Assembly: GCA_043764095.1 (NCBI GenBank) | Contig: JAYUKX010000103.1 | Location: 27,931 to 91,930, forward strand | DNA length: 64,000 nucleotides | Source: M3007 sp043764095 | GTDB taxonomy: Bacteria > Bacteroidota > Bacteroidia > Chitinophagales > Saprospiraceae | Direction of reading: 5' to 3' | Shown here: positions 9,954 through 20,000 of the stretch, piece after piece | Numbering within the stretch: the stretch's first letter is position 1 | How the letters are laid out: each line of letters begins with the position of its first letter | The notes under the pieces: generated by a model | Told to the model about the DNA's origin: nothing | Seen by the model: the letters and a program-made list of their open reading frames with translations, nothing else | The model's database searches: none | Made by a program: the position numbers and the translations under genes

Positions 9954-10336
9954 GTTAAATTAATCGTTCTTGATTGATTGTTAAATAAAAATAAGTGAGA
10001 TAAATTCTGACAAACAAAATGCCACTCGAAAATGGGGGGGACTGACCTGAGAACTCTTTCATACAATAGTTATAATAATATGTTAAATAAAGAAATTATA
10101 ATAGCAACATCATGGGTACCCTAATATACGAATTGATTTCTAAACCTATATTTTATTGAAACATCTCAAAAGTTAGACACAATATAAAATATGGCTACAA
10201 AAAAACATTAACGATTAAAAAACTGCGCCTAACAGTATTAATGCACAGAACTTTTAAAAACCAACAACCAAGACCGTATTTAGTTAGTAACAAAGGAAGC
10301 ATATTCGCCAAATCAGTAGATAAGAAATATATACTG

Positions 10337-10344
10337 CAAAGATA
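10337..10344 (-). promoter_or_regulatory. Candidate -7 box for the SusC-SusD operon, with a ~380-nt leader
   Basis: The minus strand reads TATCTTTG, an exact TAnnTTTG match, between the kinase stop (10371) and the SusC start (9953). If used, the transcript has an untranslated leader of almost 380 nt. The leader region (9954-10330) contains a run of seven G at about 10034 but no clear gene, riboswitch or long hairpin that I can see. Confidence 0.4.
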
Positions 10345-10370
10345 CGCCACTTTAAAAAAAAACTACGTCA

Positions 10371-12359
10371 CTAGTACGTCAAACTATTCAAAAACAGAGC
10401 AATATCGGTATTTATATCTATACCTAATTTTTTACGCAAACGATACCTACGTGTTTCAATTCCCCGCACAGAAAGGTTAAAATATTGGGCTAATTCTTTA
10501 TTAGTAAGTTGAAGTTTTAATAATGCACACAATTTAAGTTCATCAATGGTGATATCTGGATACTCAGATTTTAGTTTCGTGATAAGACCATCCTGGGAGG
10601 TATTAAAACGTTCCTCGATAAGCCCCCAGGCGCTTTCATGCTCCTCACTTTCTAGTATCCGACGTGTCATTTTCTTCAATTCAATTTGAATCAATTTTGA
10701 ATCTCCTAATTTTTGAATCCTTGTAATGGCATACCCCATTTGCCCTAATAACTCATTTTTTGCCATCAATTTCATAAAAATTATATTCAACTCTTGACTT
10801 TTATCGTCTAATTCTTGCTGTAGTTTAGACACGGTTTGCCGTACACGCTCTATTGCGTTAGATTTATTTCCTTTTTGGGAGAGTTTGTTTTCCAACATAC
10901 TACTCCAATAATTATAGGCTTGGCTACACAAGCCTTTATCCATTTCTGGTTCAAATACTTCTGTCGGACGAATGCCCTCTAATGCTTCTTCTAGTGATTT
11001 ATATACTCCAGCAGCCACTCCAGCAGCACGTGCAGCACCCACTGCTCCAGTTGTTTCAACCATTTCGATTTGTAAATCCAATAACGTGGCAATAGTGGTA
11101 GAAAACACCCGTGATTGGAACATATTATCATTTCCTACCCTTAGCACATCTACGGCTAATCCAATTTCCTTGAGGATATTAATGCCATGTACAAAAGAGA
11201 ATGCAACTCCTTCTAAAGCGGCACGATACAAGTGTGCACGAGTATGACGATTAAACTCCAAATTAAGAACGTGTGCATTCAAATTTTGATCAGCCAACAT
11301 TCGTTCAGCCCCATTGCCAAATGGTAAAATACAAAGTCCGTCCGATCCTACTGGCGTAGAAGACACTATCCGCTCCATATCATTGTATGACAACCCTTCT
11401 CGCGCTACTTGGTGCTTCATCCAACTGTATTGAATCCCTGCTCCATTAATGCACAGTAAGGCTCCTATACGCTGTTTTTCAGTGGAATGGTTTACATGGG
11501 CAAAGGCATTGATCCTCGATTTTATATCATAAATAGGTCTATCAAAAACACCATAAACTACCCCTGAAGCACCACTTGTAGCGGCTACTTCTCCTGGGCG
11601 GATTACATTAAGCGATAGCGCATTATTGGGCTGATCACCTGCTCTATAGGTTACTTTTGTACCTATGTGCAGCCCTGTCATTTCGGCGGCTTCTCGCGTT
11701 AGTGTACCTTGAATAGAGAAAACCGGAGTAATTTCGGGTAATATTTCTCTCGAGAAACCATAATAATCCAAAATGGTCTGAGAAACTTTGTTTTGCTTAA
11801 AATCCCAAAAAATACCTTCAGAAAGCCCCAGAATTGTTGTAAAAATCTGGCCTGTTAACTTCATGGCAATATAATCGCCTGGTAATAAAACATACTTAAT
11901 TCGACGGTATGTTTCAGGTTCATTGTCCTTCACCCATTTTAATTTGGAGGCTGTAAAATTTCCTGGACCATTTAGTAACGATTTTAGGCAATTCATTTCT
12001 CCTAATTCCTGAAATGCAGTACGCCCAATTTCTACAGCACGGCTGTCACACCAAATTATTGCAGGACGCAACACGTGTTGATTTTCATCTATTAGCACTA
12101 GGCCGTGCATCTGATAACTAATACCGATTGCTTTTATATCTGTGTTTTTAATCCGTGTTCTTACTAAAAGACGCCGCGTAAGCGTGCACAAGTTCTGCCA
12201 CCAAACCTCTGGTGACTGCTCCGCCCAGCCTGATTTACGTGCAATTATATCCATTTCCGTTTCCGGATAAGACTCAATTGCCACAACTTTATGGGTTTCA
12301 GCCTCTACGATGGCTGCCTTTAGCGTTGAAGAACTAATATCAAAACCTAGTAAGTACAT
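10371..12359 (-). CDS. FGGY-family carbohydrate kinase (xylulokinase-like) fused to a C-terminal LuxR-type HTH
   Basis: This is a 662-residue protein; FGGY kinases are normally about 500. Residues 1-450 carry the kinase: phosphate-1 loop FDISSSTLKAAIV, the xylulokinase-like YQMHGLVL...RPAIIWCDSRA, the region with the likely catalytic Asp AGDQPNNAL (about 240), and ATSGASGVVYGV. After about residue 470 comes a Glu/Lys/Gln-rich coiled-coil segment, then a LuxR-type HTH (about 600-650: DELKLCALLKLQLTNKELA, GIETRRYRLRKKLGI). That C-terminus resembles the HTH tail of Bacteroidetes sensor proteins. I infer a sugar kinase that also binds DNA, probably controlling the adjacent SusCD and FG-GAP genes. 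The ATG at 12359 was chosen because it begins the kinase fold (MYLLGFD) and follows a -7 box. Confidence 0.85.
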   Translation of the reverse strand: MYLLGFDISSSTLKAAIVEAETHKVVAIESYPETEMDIIARKSGWAEQSPEVWWQNLCTLTRRLLVRTRIKNTDIKAIGISYQMHGLVLIDENQHVLRPAIIWCDSRAVEIGRTAFQELGEMNCLKSLLNGPGNFTASKLKWVKDNEPETYRRIKYVLLPGDYIAMKLTGQIFTTILGLSEGIFWDFKQNKVSQTILDYYGFSREILPEITPVFSIQGTLTREAAEMTGLHIGTKVTYRAGDQPNNALSLNVIRPGEVAATSGASGVVYGVFDRPIYDIKSRINAFAHVNHSTEKQRIGALLCINGAGIQYSWMKHQVAREGLSYNDMERIVSSTPVGSDGLCILPFGNGAERMLADQNLNAHVLNLEFNRHTRAHLYRAALEGVAFSFVHGINILKEIGLAVDVLRVGNDNMFQSRVFSTTIATLLDLQIEMVETTGAVGAARAAGVAAGVYKSLEEALEGIRPTEVFEPEMDKGLCSQAYNYWSSMLENKLSQKGNKSNAIERVRQTVSKLQQELDDKSQELNIIFMKLMAKNELLGQMGYAITRIQKLGDSKLIQIELKKMTRRILESEEHESAWGLIEERFNTSQDGLITKLKSEYPDITIDELKLCALLKLQLTNKELAQYFNLSVRGIETRRYRLRKKLGIDINTDIALFLNSLTY

Positions 12360-12367
12360 TAAAAGAG

Positions 12368-12375
12368 CAAATATA
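12368..12375 (-). promoter_or_regulatory. Promoter -7 box of the kinase-HTH gene
   Basis: The minus strand reads TATATTTG, 8 bp before the ATG at 12359, implying a near-leaderless transcript. It lies in a 253-bp divergent intergenic region shared with the FG-GAP gene at 12613. Confidence 0.55.
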
Positions 12376-12600
12376 CGCCAACAAAGTGCTTTCACGAACT
12401 CTTTTTTATTTTTTTTAAATTACAAAAAAGTATTCCTTCGTCCAACTTTAAATCACTCCCATCGCTTCGTTTCCCAAATGATACATTCTACACAATCGGC
12501 AGACAATAATATTGTAGGAATTCAAGGTGTTAAATCTACTGTTAACTTTGTACTTCATATAAATACTCTTAAATTACTATCTACCTTACTAAGTTTTGCC

Positions 12601-12608
12601 TACATTTG
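12601..12608 (+). promoter_or_regulatory. Promoter -7 box of the second FG-GAP gene
   Basis: TACATTTG matches TAnnTTTG and ends 4 bp before the ATG at 12613. A second match, TAACTTTG, lies at 12543-12550. The position argues for the ATG at 12613 rather than the longer upstream frame. Confidence 0.5.
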
Positions 12609-12612
12609 CCCT

Positions 12613-15600
12613 ATGAAGCACCTTATTATTCTAGCCTCCTTTTGTACGCTATTTTTTGCCTGTAAAAAAGAAAATACCCTATTCCATCGAATAAAGGGTG
12701 AAGATACAGGTATTCTTTTTAAAAATCAAATCACAGAAAATGACACCTTGAATATACTCCAATCCGAGTTTATTTACAATGGTGGAGGCGTAGCCATTGG
12801 CGATCTGAACGGAGACGGGTTGCAAGACCTGTTCTATACCGGTAATCAGGTCGATAACAAATGCTACCTAAACAAAGGTAATCTCCAATTTGAAGATATT
12901 ACCGATAAGTCTGGACTGGCAAAGCCCAACAAAGAACAGTGGAGCAGCGGTATCAATATACTCGATATAAACCTTGATGGGAAACCAGATATTTATGTCT
13001 GTAATACCTTCCGTGGCAACCCTCTATTGCGCCGTAACCTATTGTATATCAATCAGGGCAACGACGCTGCTGGCTACCCTTCCTTTAAAGAATTAGCAAA
13101 CGAGTATGGCCTAGATAGTGATACCCATTCGCCCAATGCGCAGTTTTTTGACTACGATAACGATGGCGATTACGATGTATTCTTATCCATTAATTTTATG
13201 GATCGCCGAAACCCAAACGCTTATCGTGAAAAGAAAACCGATGGTTCCGACCCCAATTGCGATAAACTATTCCGCAATGATTGGGATGCCAATCTTGGAC
13301 ATCCTGTATTCACCGATGTATCATTGTCAGCAGGACTCACGCACGACGGATACAGCCACAGCGCGCTTATTTCGGATTTTAATAAAGATGGCTGGCTCGA
13401 TATTTATGTCGCAAATGATTACGTCACCAACGATTTAATGTATATCAATAACCAAAATGGGACTTTTTCTAATCGCATTGCGGCCACAATGAAACACCAG
13501 GCGGCATCCGCAATGGGTAGCGATATTGCCGACATTAATAACGATGGACTGCTCGATATTTTTACCACCGAAATGCTCCCCTACTACAATAAACGCAAAA
13601 AATTATTTCTTGGCCCTAATAATTACGCCGTTTATAAAAACAATGAGCAATACAATTACGAATACCAATATGGCCGTAATGTGATGCAACTCAACCAAGG
13701 GACTAGCCCAGAAACAGGCTTACCCATTTACAGTGATGTATCTTTCCTTACCGGATTGCAAGAAACAGAATGGAGTTGGACACCACTTATGGCCGATTAT
13801 GATAATGATGGCGACCGCGATTTGTTTATCACTAATGGATTTCCGCGCGATGTAACCGACCACGATTTTGGAAATTACCACGCCAGTTATGGTAATTTAA
13901 TTACCCCAATGGATCTTCAGGATATGATTCCACAGATCAAAGTGCCCAAATTCATGTTCCGCAACGATGGTAATTTACAATTCTCCGACCAATCCAAATC
14001 TTGGGGTGTGGCAATCCCGGCCTTCTCCAACGGTGCCGCTTATGGAGACTTGGACAACGATGGCGATTTGGATTTAGTAGTCAATAATATCAACGACGAA
14101 GCATTCTTTTTCAAAAATACCCTTAACGATAATAAGGAACAAAAACCAAATTTCGTAAGGATTAATGTGGAAAATGACAAACCGGGGTTACCCGCTTTTG
14201 GCGCGGAAGCCACTGTTTTTTTTAATGGACAACAACAAACCGCAACCGTTTTATCCGCCCGTGGTTACAACGCTGCATCAGAAACGACCTTGCATTTTGG
14301 TTTAGGTGCTGCCACTTCCATTGATTCGATCAAAGTGCGCTGGCCCGGTAATAAATCGGTTCTTTTGGGTCAAGTGCCGATCAACCAAACAATGACAATT
14401 ACCTCAAAAGATGCAAGTAATCTAAATAAATTTGCAGTCGGCCCAAGTTATTTTAAAGCATTGAATACCAAAGACTTGGGATTAAATTATGTTCAACCCG
14501 ACGATGATTTTGTCGATTTCGACCACCAACGTACACTCCCGCATAAATTTTCCGAATTTGGCCCCGGACTAGCCGTTGGCGATATAAATGGCGATGGCCT
14601 CGATGATATTTTTCAAGGTGGTGTCGGCGGTTTTGAAGGTATGTTTTTTGTCCAAAAGGCCAATGGAACATTCAGCCAGCAGCCTGCATCGTTCAAAACC
14701 AACACCCGTAAATTAGAGGAAGACCTAGGCGTATTGCTGTTTGATGCTGATGGCGATGGCGATAATGACTTATTCGCTACCCGTGGCGGAGCGCAAAACC
14801 CAAAAGACAATGAAATGTACCAAGATTTTCTGTATATCAACGACGGAAAAGGGCATTTTACCGCCAGTGCTACCGCAATTCCCTCTGAAACAACAAGTGG
14901 ACTAGCCGCCAAAGCCGCAGATTACGACGGCGATGGTGACCTTGATTTGTTTATAGGCGGTAGTATGGTGCCGCGTACTTACCCCAAACCCGACCGCAGT
15001 TTTATCTTGCGCAATGATGCACAAGGCAAAGACCAACCTCGTTTCACCGATGTAACAGCCCAAGTATGCCCCGAGCTTGTCAATTATGGTCTGATCAATG
15101 ACGCATTATGGTCCGATTACGACAACGATGGACAAATTGATTTGATATTGGCAGCGGAATGGATGCCGTTGAGTTACTTCCATAATGAAGGCAATACCTT
15201 TAAAAATAAAACGGCAGATACAGGCATCAGTGACCAAATAGGATGGTGGAATAGCCTCACCAGTGCCGATTTTGACAATGATGGCGATATGGATTATGTG
15301 GCTGGCAACTATGGAAAAAATCTTTATTTTCAATGCCATTCCAACGAACCGATCACGTTGTACGCAAAGGATTTTGATAATAATGGCTCAATGGATCCAT
15401 TTATTTCTTGCTTTTGGCAAGATTCGCTGGGCAAGCACAACGAATATTTTTACCATACCCGCGACGATATGATCAAACAATTGATCTTGATCCGCCGTAA
15501 ATTTTTTGGTTATGGCGACTATGGTATGGCCACCGTTCAACAAGTTTTTAATCAACAAGAACTGGAAGGCGCTATCATCAAAAAAACGAATCAATTGGCC

Positions 15601-16179
15601 TCTTGCTTTATCGAAAACCTTGGAGGAGGCAAGTTTAAATACCAAGAATTGCCTGTCCAAGCGCAATTAGCCCCTATTTTTGGCATGCTCCCCTACGATA
15701 TTGACCACGATGGCCTGCTGGATCTTATAATGACGGGTAATGATTTTGGTATGGAACTACTACAAGGCCGCGCCGACGCATTCAACGGTTTGGTATTGAA
15801 AAACCAAGGAAAAAACCAGTTTAAGGCATTAACTTTGCAGGAGAGCAGTTTCTTTGTGCCGCGAGATGCGCGTGCGCTCGTGCGCATAGGCACGGAAAAT
15901 GGCGATGATCTGATATTAGCCACTCAAAACCGCGATGATATGCGGGTATTTGCACCCAATAACAAGGAAAAAAGTACATTGATTCGATGTACACCCAATG
16001 AGGTAAAAGCGAAAATAACATTGAGCAACGGCCAAACACGGCAACAAGAACTGTATTGGGGACAAGGATTTTTGTCGCAACAACAGCGCGCCTTAATCAT
16101 GGACAATACCGTGGAAAAGATAGAATTTTTAGACAGCAAAAATAAAGTAACTAGAACGGCGGATAGAACTGTCCATTAA
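12613..16179 (+). CDS. FG-GAP/VCBS repeat lipoprotein with ASPIC/UnbV domain (second copy)
   Basis: This 1188-residue paralogue of the protein at 1191 shares the N-terminal block NGGGVAIGD(L/I)N and the same two-propeller layout with an ASPIC/UnbV segment at about residues 530-600 (ARGYNAASETTLHFGLG). MKHLIILASFCTLFFACKK gives a lipobox with Cys17, so it is probably an outer-membrane lipoprotein. The many DxDxDGDxD loops suggest calcium-bound blades. It is divergent from the kinase-HTH gene, and its 3' end overlaps the convergent Nudix gene by 4 bp. Having two such genes around one SusCD pair suggests duplicated ligand-binding partners; their molecular function is unknown. Confidence 0.88.
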   Translation: MKHLIILASFCTLFFACKKENTLFHRIKGEDTGILFKNQITENDTLNILQSEFIYNGGGVAIGDLNGDGLQDLFYTGNQVDNKCYLNKGNLQFEDITDKSGLAKPNKEQWSSGINILDINLDGKPDIYVCNTFRGNPLLRRNLLYINQGNDAAGYPSFKELANEYGLDSDTHSPNAQFFDYDNDGDYDVFLSINFMDRRNPNAYREKKTDGSDPNCDKLFRNDWDANLGHPVFTDVSLSAGLTHDGYSHSALISDFNKDGWLDIYVANDYVTNDLMYINNQNGTFSNRIAATMKHQAASAMGSDIADINNDGLLDIFTTEMLPYYNKRKKLFLGPNNYAVYKNNEQYNYEYQYGRNVMQLNQGTSPETGLPIYSDVSFLTGLQETEWSWTPLMADYDNDGDRDLFITNGFPRDVTDHDFGNYHASYGNLITPMDLQDMIPQIKVPKFMFRNDGNLQFSDQSKSWGVAIPAFSNGAAYGDLDNDGDLDLVVNNINDEAFFFKNTLNDNKEQKPNFVRINVENDKPGLPAFGAEATVFFNGQQQTATVLSARGYNAASETTLHFGLGAATSIDSIKVRWPGNKSVLLGQVPINQTMTITSKDASNLNKFAVGPSYFKALNTKDLGLNYVQPDDDFVDFDHQRTLPHKFSEFGPGLAVGDINGDGLDDIFQGGVGGFEGMFFVQKANGTFSQQPASFKTNTRKLEEDLGVLLFDADGDGDNDLFATRGGAQNPKDNEMYQDFLYINDGKGHFTASATAIPSETTSGLAAKAADYDGDGDLDLFIGGSMVPRTYPKPDRSFILRNDAQGKDQPRFTDVTAQVCPELVNYGLINDALWSDYDNDGQIDLILAAEWMPLSYFHNEGNTFKNKTADTGISDQIGWWNSLTSADFDNDGDMDYVAGNYGKNLYFQCHSNEPITLYAKDFDNNGSMDPFISCFWQDSLGKHNEYFYHTRDDMIKQLILIRRKFFGYGDYGMATVQQVFNQQELEGAIIKKTNQLASCFIENLGGGKFKYQELPVQAQLAPIFGMLPYDIDHDGLLDLIMTGNDFGMELLQGRADAFNGLVLKNQGKNQFKALTLQESSFFVPRDARALVRIGTENGDDLILATQNRDDMRVFAPNNKEKSTLIRCTPNEVKAKITLSNGQTRQQELYWGQGFLSQQQRALIMDNTVEKIEFLDSKNKVTRTADRTVH

Positions 16180-16925
16180 GCAACTTCAAACCGATACAAA
16201 TAGGGCGATTTATGCCCTTTTCCCGTTTGTTTTTTATCCAAACGCTTTAGGATATTCATTTCTAGCATTTTGCGCTGAAAATTAGCCCGTAGGAACTTTT
16301 CACCTAATATTGTTTCATACAAAAGTTGCAATTCATTCATGGTAAATGTTTCAGGCATCAGATTAAATCCTACTAATTGATAATCCAAGGCGTGACGGAG
16401 TTGTTCCAATGCTTTTTGGATAATTTCTCGGTGGTCGAAAGCCAGTTCCGGCAGTTCAGATATGTCAAACCAAGCACTTTGCTCAAAAAATGCCGCCGAG
16501 ATCGGGTTGACTTTGGAAAAATCCACGAGGGCATAGTACCCAATAGAAATAAAGCGGCATTTTAAAAAAGCCAATACTTCCGGTGTTACCTCCAGATCTT
16601 CAAAAAACGACTCCATATATTTAAAAGTCTGCCGACCGGCTTTGCCAAATACCTGAAATTGTTGCAAGTAAATGCCAGTCAGACTGGTATGCTCGCTCAA
16701 AATCCGCGTTGCTGCATGATCAATGTCTTCCCCCTGTTGGATAAATCCGCCGTGTAAAGCCCACATTTCCATATTGTGAAACTTAGACAATAGCACCTTT
16801 AGTTCATCATTATGAAACCCAAAAATTACACAATCAATAGATAACTGAGGAACTAAGTGGGGGATTACATCTGTAAAATCTTCCCAAACGCCGTTTTCAG
16901 CCAATTTTTTATTATTTTTTCCCAT
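16176..16925 (-). CDS. Nudix-domain transcriptional regulator with winged-helix C-terminus (NrtR/AraR-like)
   Basis: 249 residues. An N-terminal Nudix fold (about 25-165) is followed by a DNA-binding domain (about 170-249: FTMNELQLLYETILG, NFQRKMLEMNILKRL, SPYLYRFEV). The Nudix box starts at Gly60 and retains Glu66 and Arg74, but the REUxEE core reads RILSEH, with the first and last catalytic Glu replaced. Known: such Nudix-derived regulators bind a sugar or nucleotide effector and control sugar or NAD genes; in Bacteroides the arabinose regulator is of this type. I infer a non-catalytic sugar-responsive regulator. It is divergent from the ThuA/dehydrogenase gene, whose promoter carries a perfect palindrome, the most likely binding site. 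Confidence 0.82.
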   Translation of the reverse strand: MGKNNKKLAENGVWEDFTDVIPHLVPQLSIDCVIFGFHNDELKVLLSKFHNMEMWALHGGFIQQGEDIDHAATRILSEHTSLTGIYLQQFQVFGKAGRQTFKYMESFFEDLEVTPEVLAFLKCRFISIGYYALVDFSKVNPISAAFFEQSAWFDISELPELAFDHREIIQKALEQLRHALDYQLVGFNLMPETFTMNELQLLYETILGEKFLRANFQRKMLEMNILKRLDKKQTGKGHKSPYLYRFEVA

Positions 16926-16942
16926 ATTCTCAAAATAAAGTG

Positions 16943-16950
16943 CAAAAATA
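16943..16950 (-). promoter_or_regulatory. Promoter -7 box of the Nudix regulator gene
   Basis: The minus strand reads TATTTTTG, a TAnnTTTG match 17 bp before the ATG at 16925. It lies back to back with the promoter at 16976. Confidence 0.45.
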
Positions 16951-16975
16951 CTATTAAGAATTAGAAAAAGAAAAT

Positions 16976-16999
16976 TACCTTTGTATCAATTTGATACAA
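16976..16999 (+). promoter_or_regulatory. Promoter -7 box overlapped by a perfect 19-bp operator-like palindrome
   Basis: TACCTTTG (16976-16983) is a -7 box. TTGTATCAATTTGATACAA (16981-16999) is a perfect inverted repeat with 9-bp arms and a single central base. It covers the box and the predicted transcription start, 13 bp before the ATG at 17013. Such placement fits repression. The divergent Nudix-type regulator gene is the obvious candidate partner. No second copy was noticed in the window by eye. Confidence 0.7.
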
Positions 17000-17012
17000 T
17001 GAATTTTCACTT

Positions 17013-20000
17013 ATGACAAAAAAAATATCCATACTGTTTGCCTGTGCATTCAGTTGCATTATTTCCGCTTCGCTTTACGCGCAAGCGATGCCCCGTGTGC
17101 TGGTGTTCAGCAAAACGGCACAATTCCGGCACACCTCCATCGAAACGGGCAAAATAGCCCTCCTGAAACTAGGTGCTGAGAAAGGGTTTTCGGTGGATAC
17201 CACTGAAAATGCCGCTGCTTTTACAGAGGAAAACCTGAAGCGTTACCGTTGCGTGGTTTGGTTGTCCACTACAGGAAATGTCCTCGATCCAGTGCAACAA
17301 AATGCCTTTGAACGCTATATTCAGGCAGGAGGAGGCTACATGGGGATTCATGCGGCTTCGGATACTGAATACGACTGGCCTTGGTACGGTAAACTAATGG
17401 GCGGCTGGTTCGATAACCACCCTTCTCAACCCAGCAATGTGCAGGAAGGTTCGTTCCATATTGTGGATACAAAAAATCCGCTGACCGCCTTCCTTCCCGA
17501 GCCTTGGGTACGTAAAGATGAGTTTTATGCCTATAAAAAAGTAAATCCTGCTATCAAAACCTTAATTACGATTGATGAAAAATCGTATTCTGGCGGCACG
17601 ATGGGCGATTACCACCCAATGGCATGGCACCACGAGTTCGACGGAGGTCGAGCATTTTACTCCAATATGGGGCATACAGAAGCAACTTTTTCTGAACCGC
17701 TCGTTCTGCAACACTATTGGGCTGGATTACAATGGACTATGGCAGGCGCTGCGCTCGACTATACCAAAGCACGCACCGCACTTTATCCAGAAGAAAATCG
17801 TTTTACAAAAGTGATTTTGGAAGAAAAACTGGACGAACCAATGGAATTAGCGCTATTACCCAGTAATAAAGTACTGTTTATTCAACGTAAAGGCGAGGTA
17901 AAAATATTCGACCCCGCTGACGGGAAAAGCCGCACCATTGCCACGATTCCGGTAAACACTAAATATCTGCCCGATTCCACTGGTAAACGTAATGATGCGG
18001 AAGATGGACTATTAGGCTTAACGATCGACCCTAATTTTACAAAAAACCATTGGATATACCTGTATTATTCTCCCGCCGGCGATGATGCTAAAAACATCTT
18101 GACCCGTTACGAAATGCGCGGTGATGAGCTCCTCTTGGATAGCAAAAAAGTACTCTTAGAAGTAGGTGTTCAGCGCGACCAATGCTGCCATACCGGCGGA
18201 TCGCTTGATTGGGATGGCAAAGGCAACCTCTACCTATCTACCGGAGATAATACCAGTCCGAGGGCCGATGGTTATGCACCTATCGACGAACGCCCCGGAC
18301 GCGCGCCTTGGGATGCACAGAAATCCTCGGCCAACACCAATGATTTACGGGGTAAAATTATCCGTATTCACCCAGAAATGGATGGTTCTTATTCGATCCC
18401 AGAGGGCAATCTGTTCCCAAAAGGTACTGCCAAAACCCGACCTGAAATCTATACCATGGGGCACAGAAATCCCTACCGTATTAGTGTGGACAAAAAAACA
18501 GGTTATGTATATTGGGGTGAAGTAGGCCCCGATGCCAATGACCCTGACGAAAAACGCGGCCCTCAGGGTTTTGATGAAGTTGGACAGGCACGGATGGCGG
18601 GTAATTTTGGCTGGCCGCTGGTGATTGCCGACAACAAACCTTATATGGACTATGATTATGCCACTAAGGTGACTGGTTCGCCCATTTCCGTAGAAAAGCC
18701 TATTAATAATTCGCCCAATAATAGTGGTTTACTCGAACTGCCGCCCGCACAAAAAGCATTTATATGGTATCCATACGCGGAATCTAAAGAATTCCCATTG
18801 GTAGGAACCGGTGGCCGGAATGCAATGGCTGGCCCTGTTTTTTACCGTTCCGATTTCAAAGATGCTGCTCGCCCTTGGCCTGCTTATTTTGATAAAAAAC
18901 TTTTGGTCTATGACTGGATGCGCGGCTGGATCATGGCAGTGGATATGAACGAAGCAGGTGACTATCAAAACATGGAACCCATAATGCCCTCACAAAAATT
19001 TTCTAACCCAATGGATATGCAGTTTGCTACTAATGGTGACCTGTATATGTTGGAATATGGCACAGGGTGGTTCCAGGGCAACGACGATGCGCGCCTGATA
19101 CGAGTAGAGTACAATGCTGGCAACCGCAAACCTGTTGCAATGGTAAATACCGACAAAAACGCGGGTATTGTTCCGCTTACTGTGCAGTTTTCATCCGAAG
19201 GTACTATGGACTATGACGGAGATCTGCTCTCGTACGAATGGAGTATTGCCCCTGAAAAAGGTGGTAAAAAACAGGTATTCAAATCCGAAAAACACACGTT
19301 TACCTTTAAGAAAAAAGGGGTTTACAAGGCAACGCTTACCGTCTCCGACGGAAAAGGAGGCACTGCTACAGTAACAAGGGACATCGTAGTCGGCAACGAA
19401 ATACCAGTACTGAATTTTAACCTCGGAAATAGCAACAAAACCTTCTTCCTTCCTGGGCAAAAGATCAATTATGATGTGATCGTAACCGACCGTGAAGACG
19501 GCTCTTTGGCTACAGGTACTATTGCTCCCGACGAGGTAGCCCTCAATATTGACTACCTACCAGAAGGGTACGACAAAATTGCTATTGCGCAAGGACACCA
19601 GTTCTCGAGCCAAAATGCGCGTTTTGCAACGGCTCAAAAAATTATGGAAAAAACGGATTGTAAGTCATGTCATAAAACCGCTGATATATCCGTAGGGCCA
19701 AGTTTCCGTGCAGTGGCCCTCAAATACAAGGATCAAACCGATGCTATTGAACTACTTTCCGGTCGTGTTATCAATGGCAGCACAGGGGTATGGGGGCAAG
19801 TAGCGATGGCTGCGCACCCCAGCCTTTCTAAGGATGATGCTTCTGAATTAATTAAGTTTATCCTGAGCCATTCTGACGAACAAGCACACCCTGCTCCATT
19901 GCCTCTAAAAGGAGAATACGCTATTAATTTGCCTGAAGATGATAAAGGCAAGGGTGTATATATATTGCGTGCGGCGTATAAAGATCGGGGTGCGATGGGT

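Noticed and set aside
10034..10040. Run of seven G in the SusC leader as a phase-variation tract
   Set aside because: It is not in a coding frame or promoter spacer, so length change has no obvious effect.
12310..12612. Longer start of the second FG-GAP gene
   Set aside because: It would overlap the divergent kinase gene and bury the lipoprotein signal; a -7 box lies right before the ATG at 12613.
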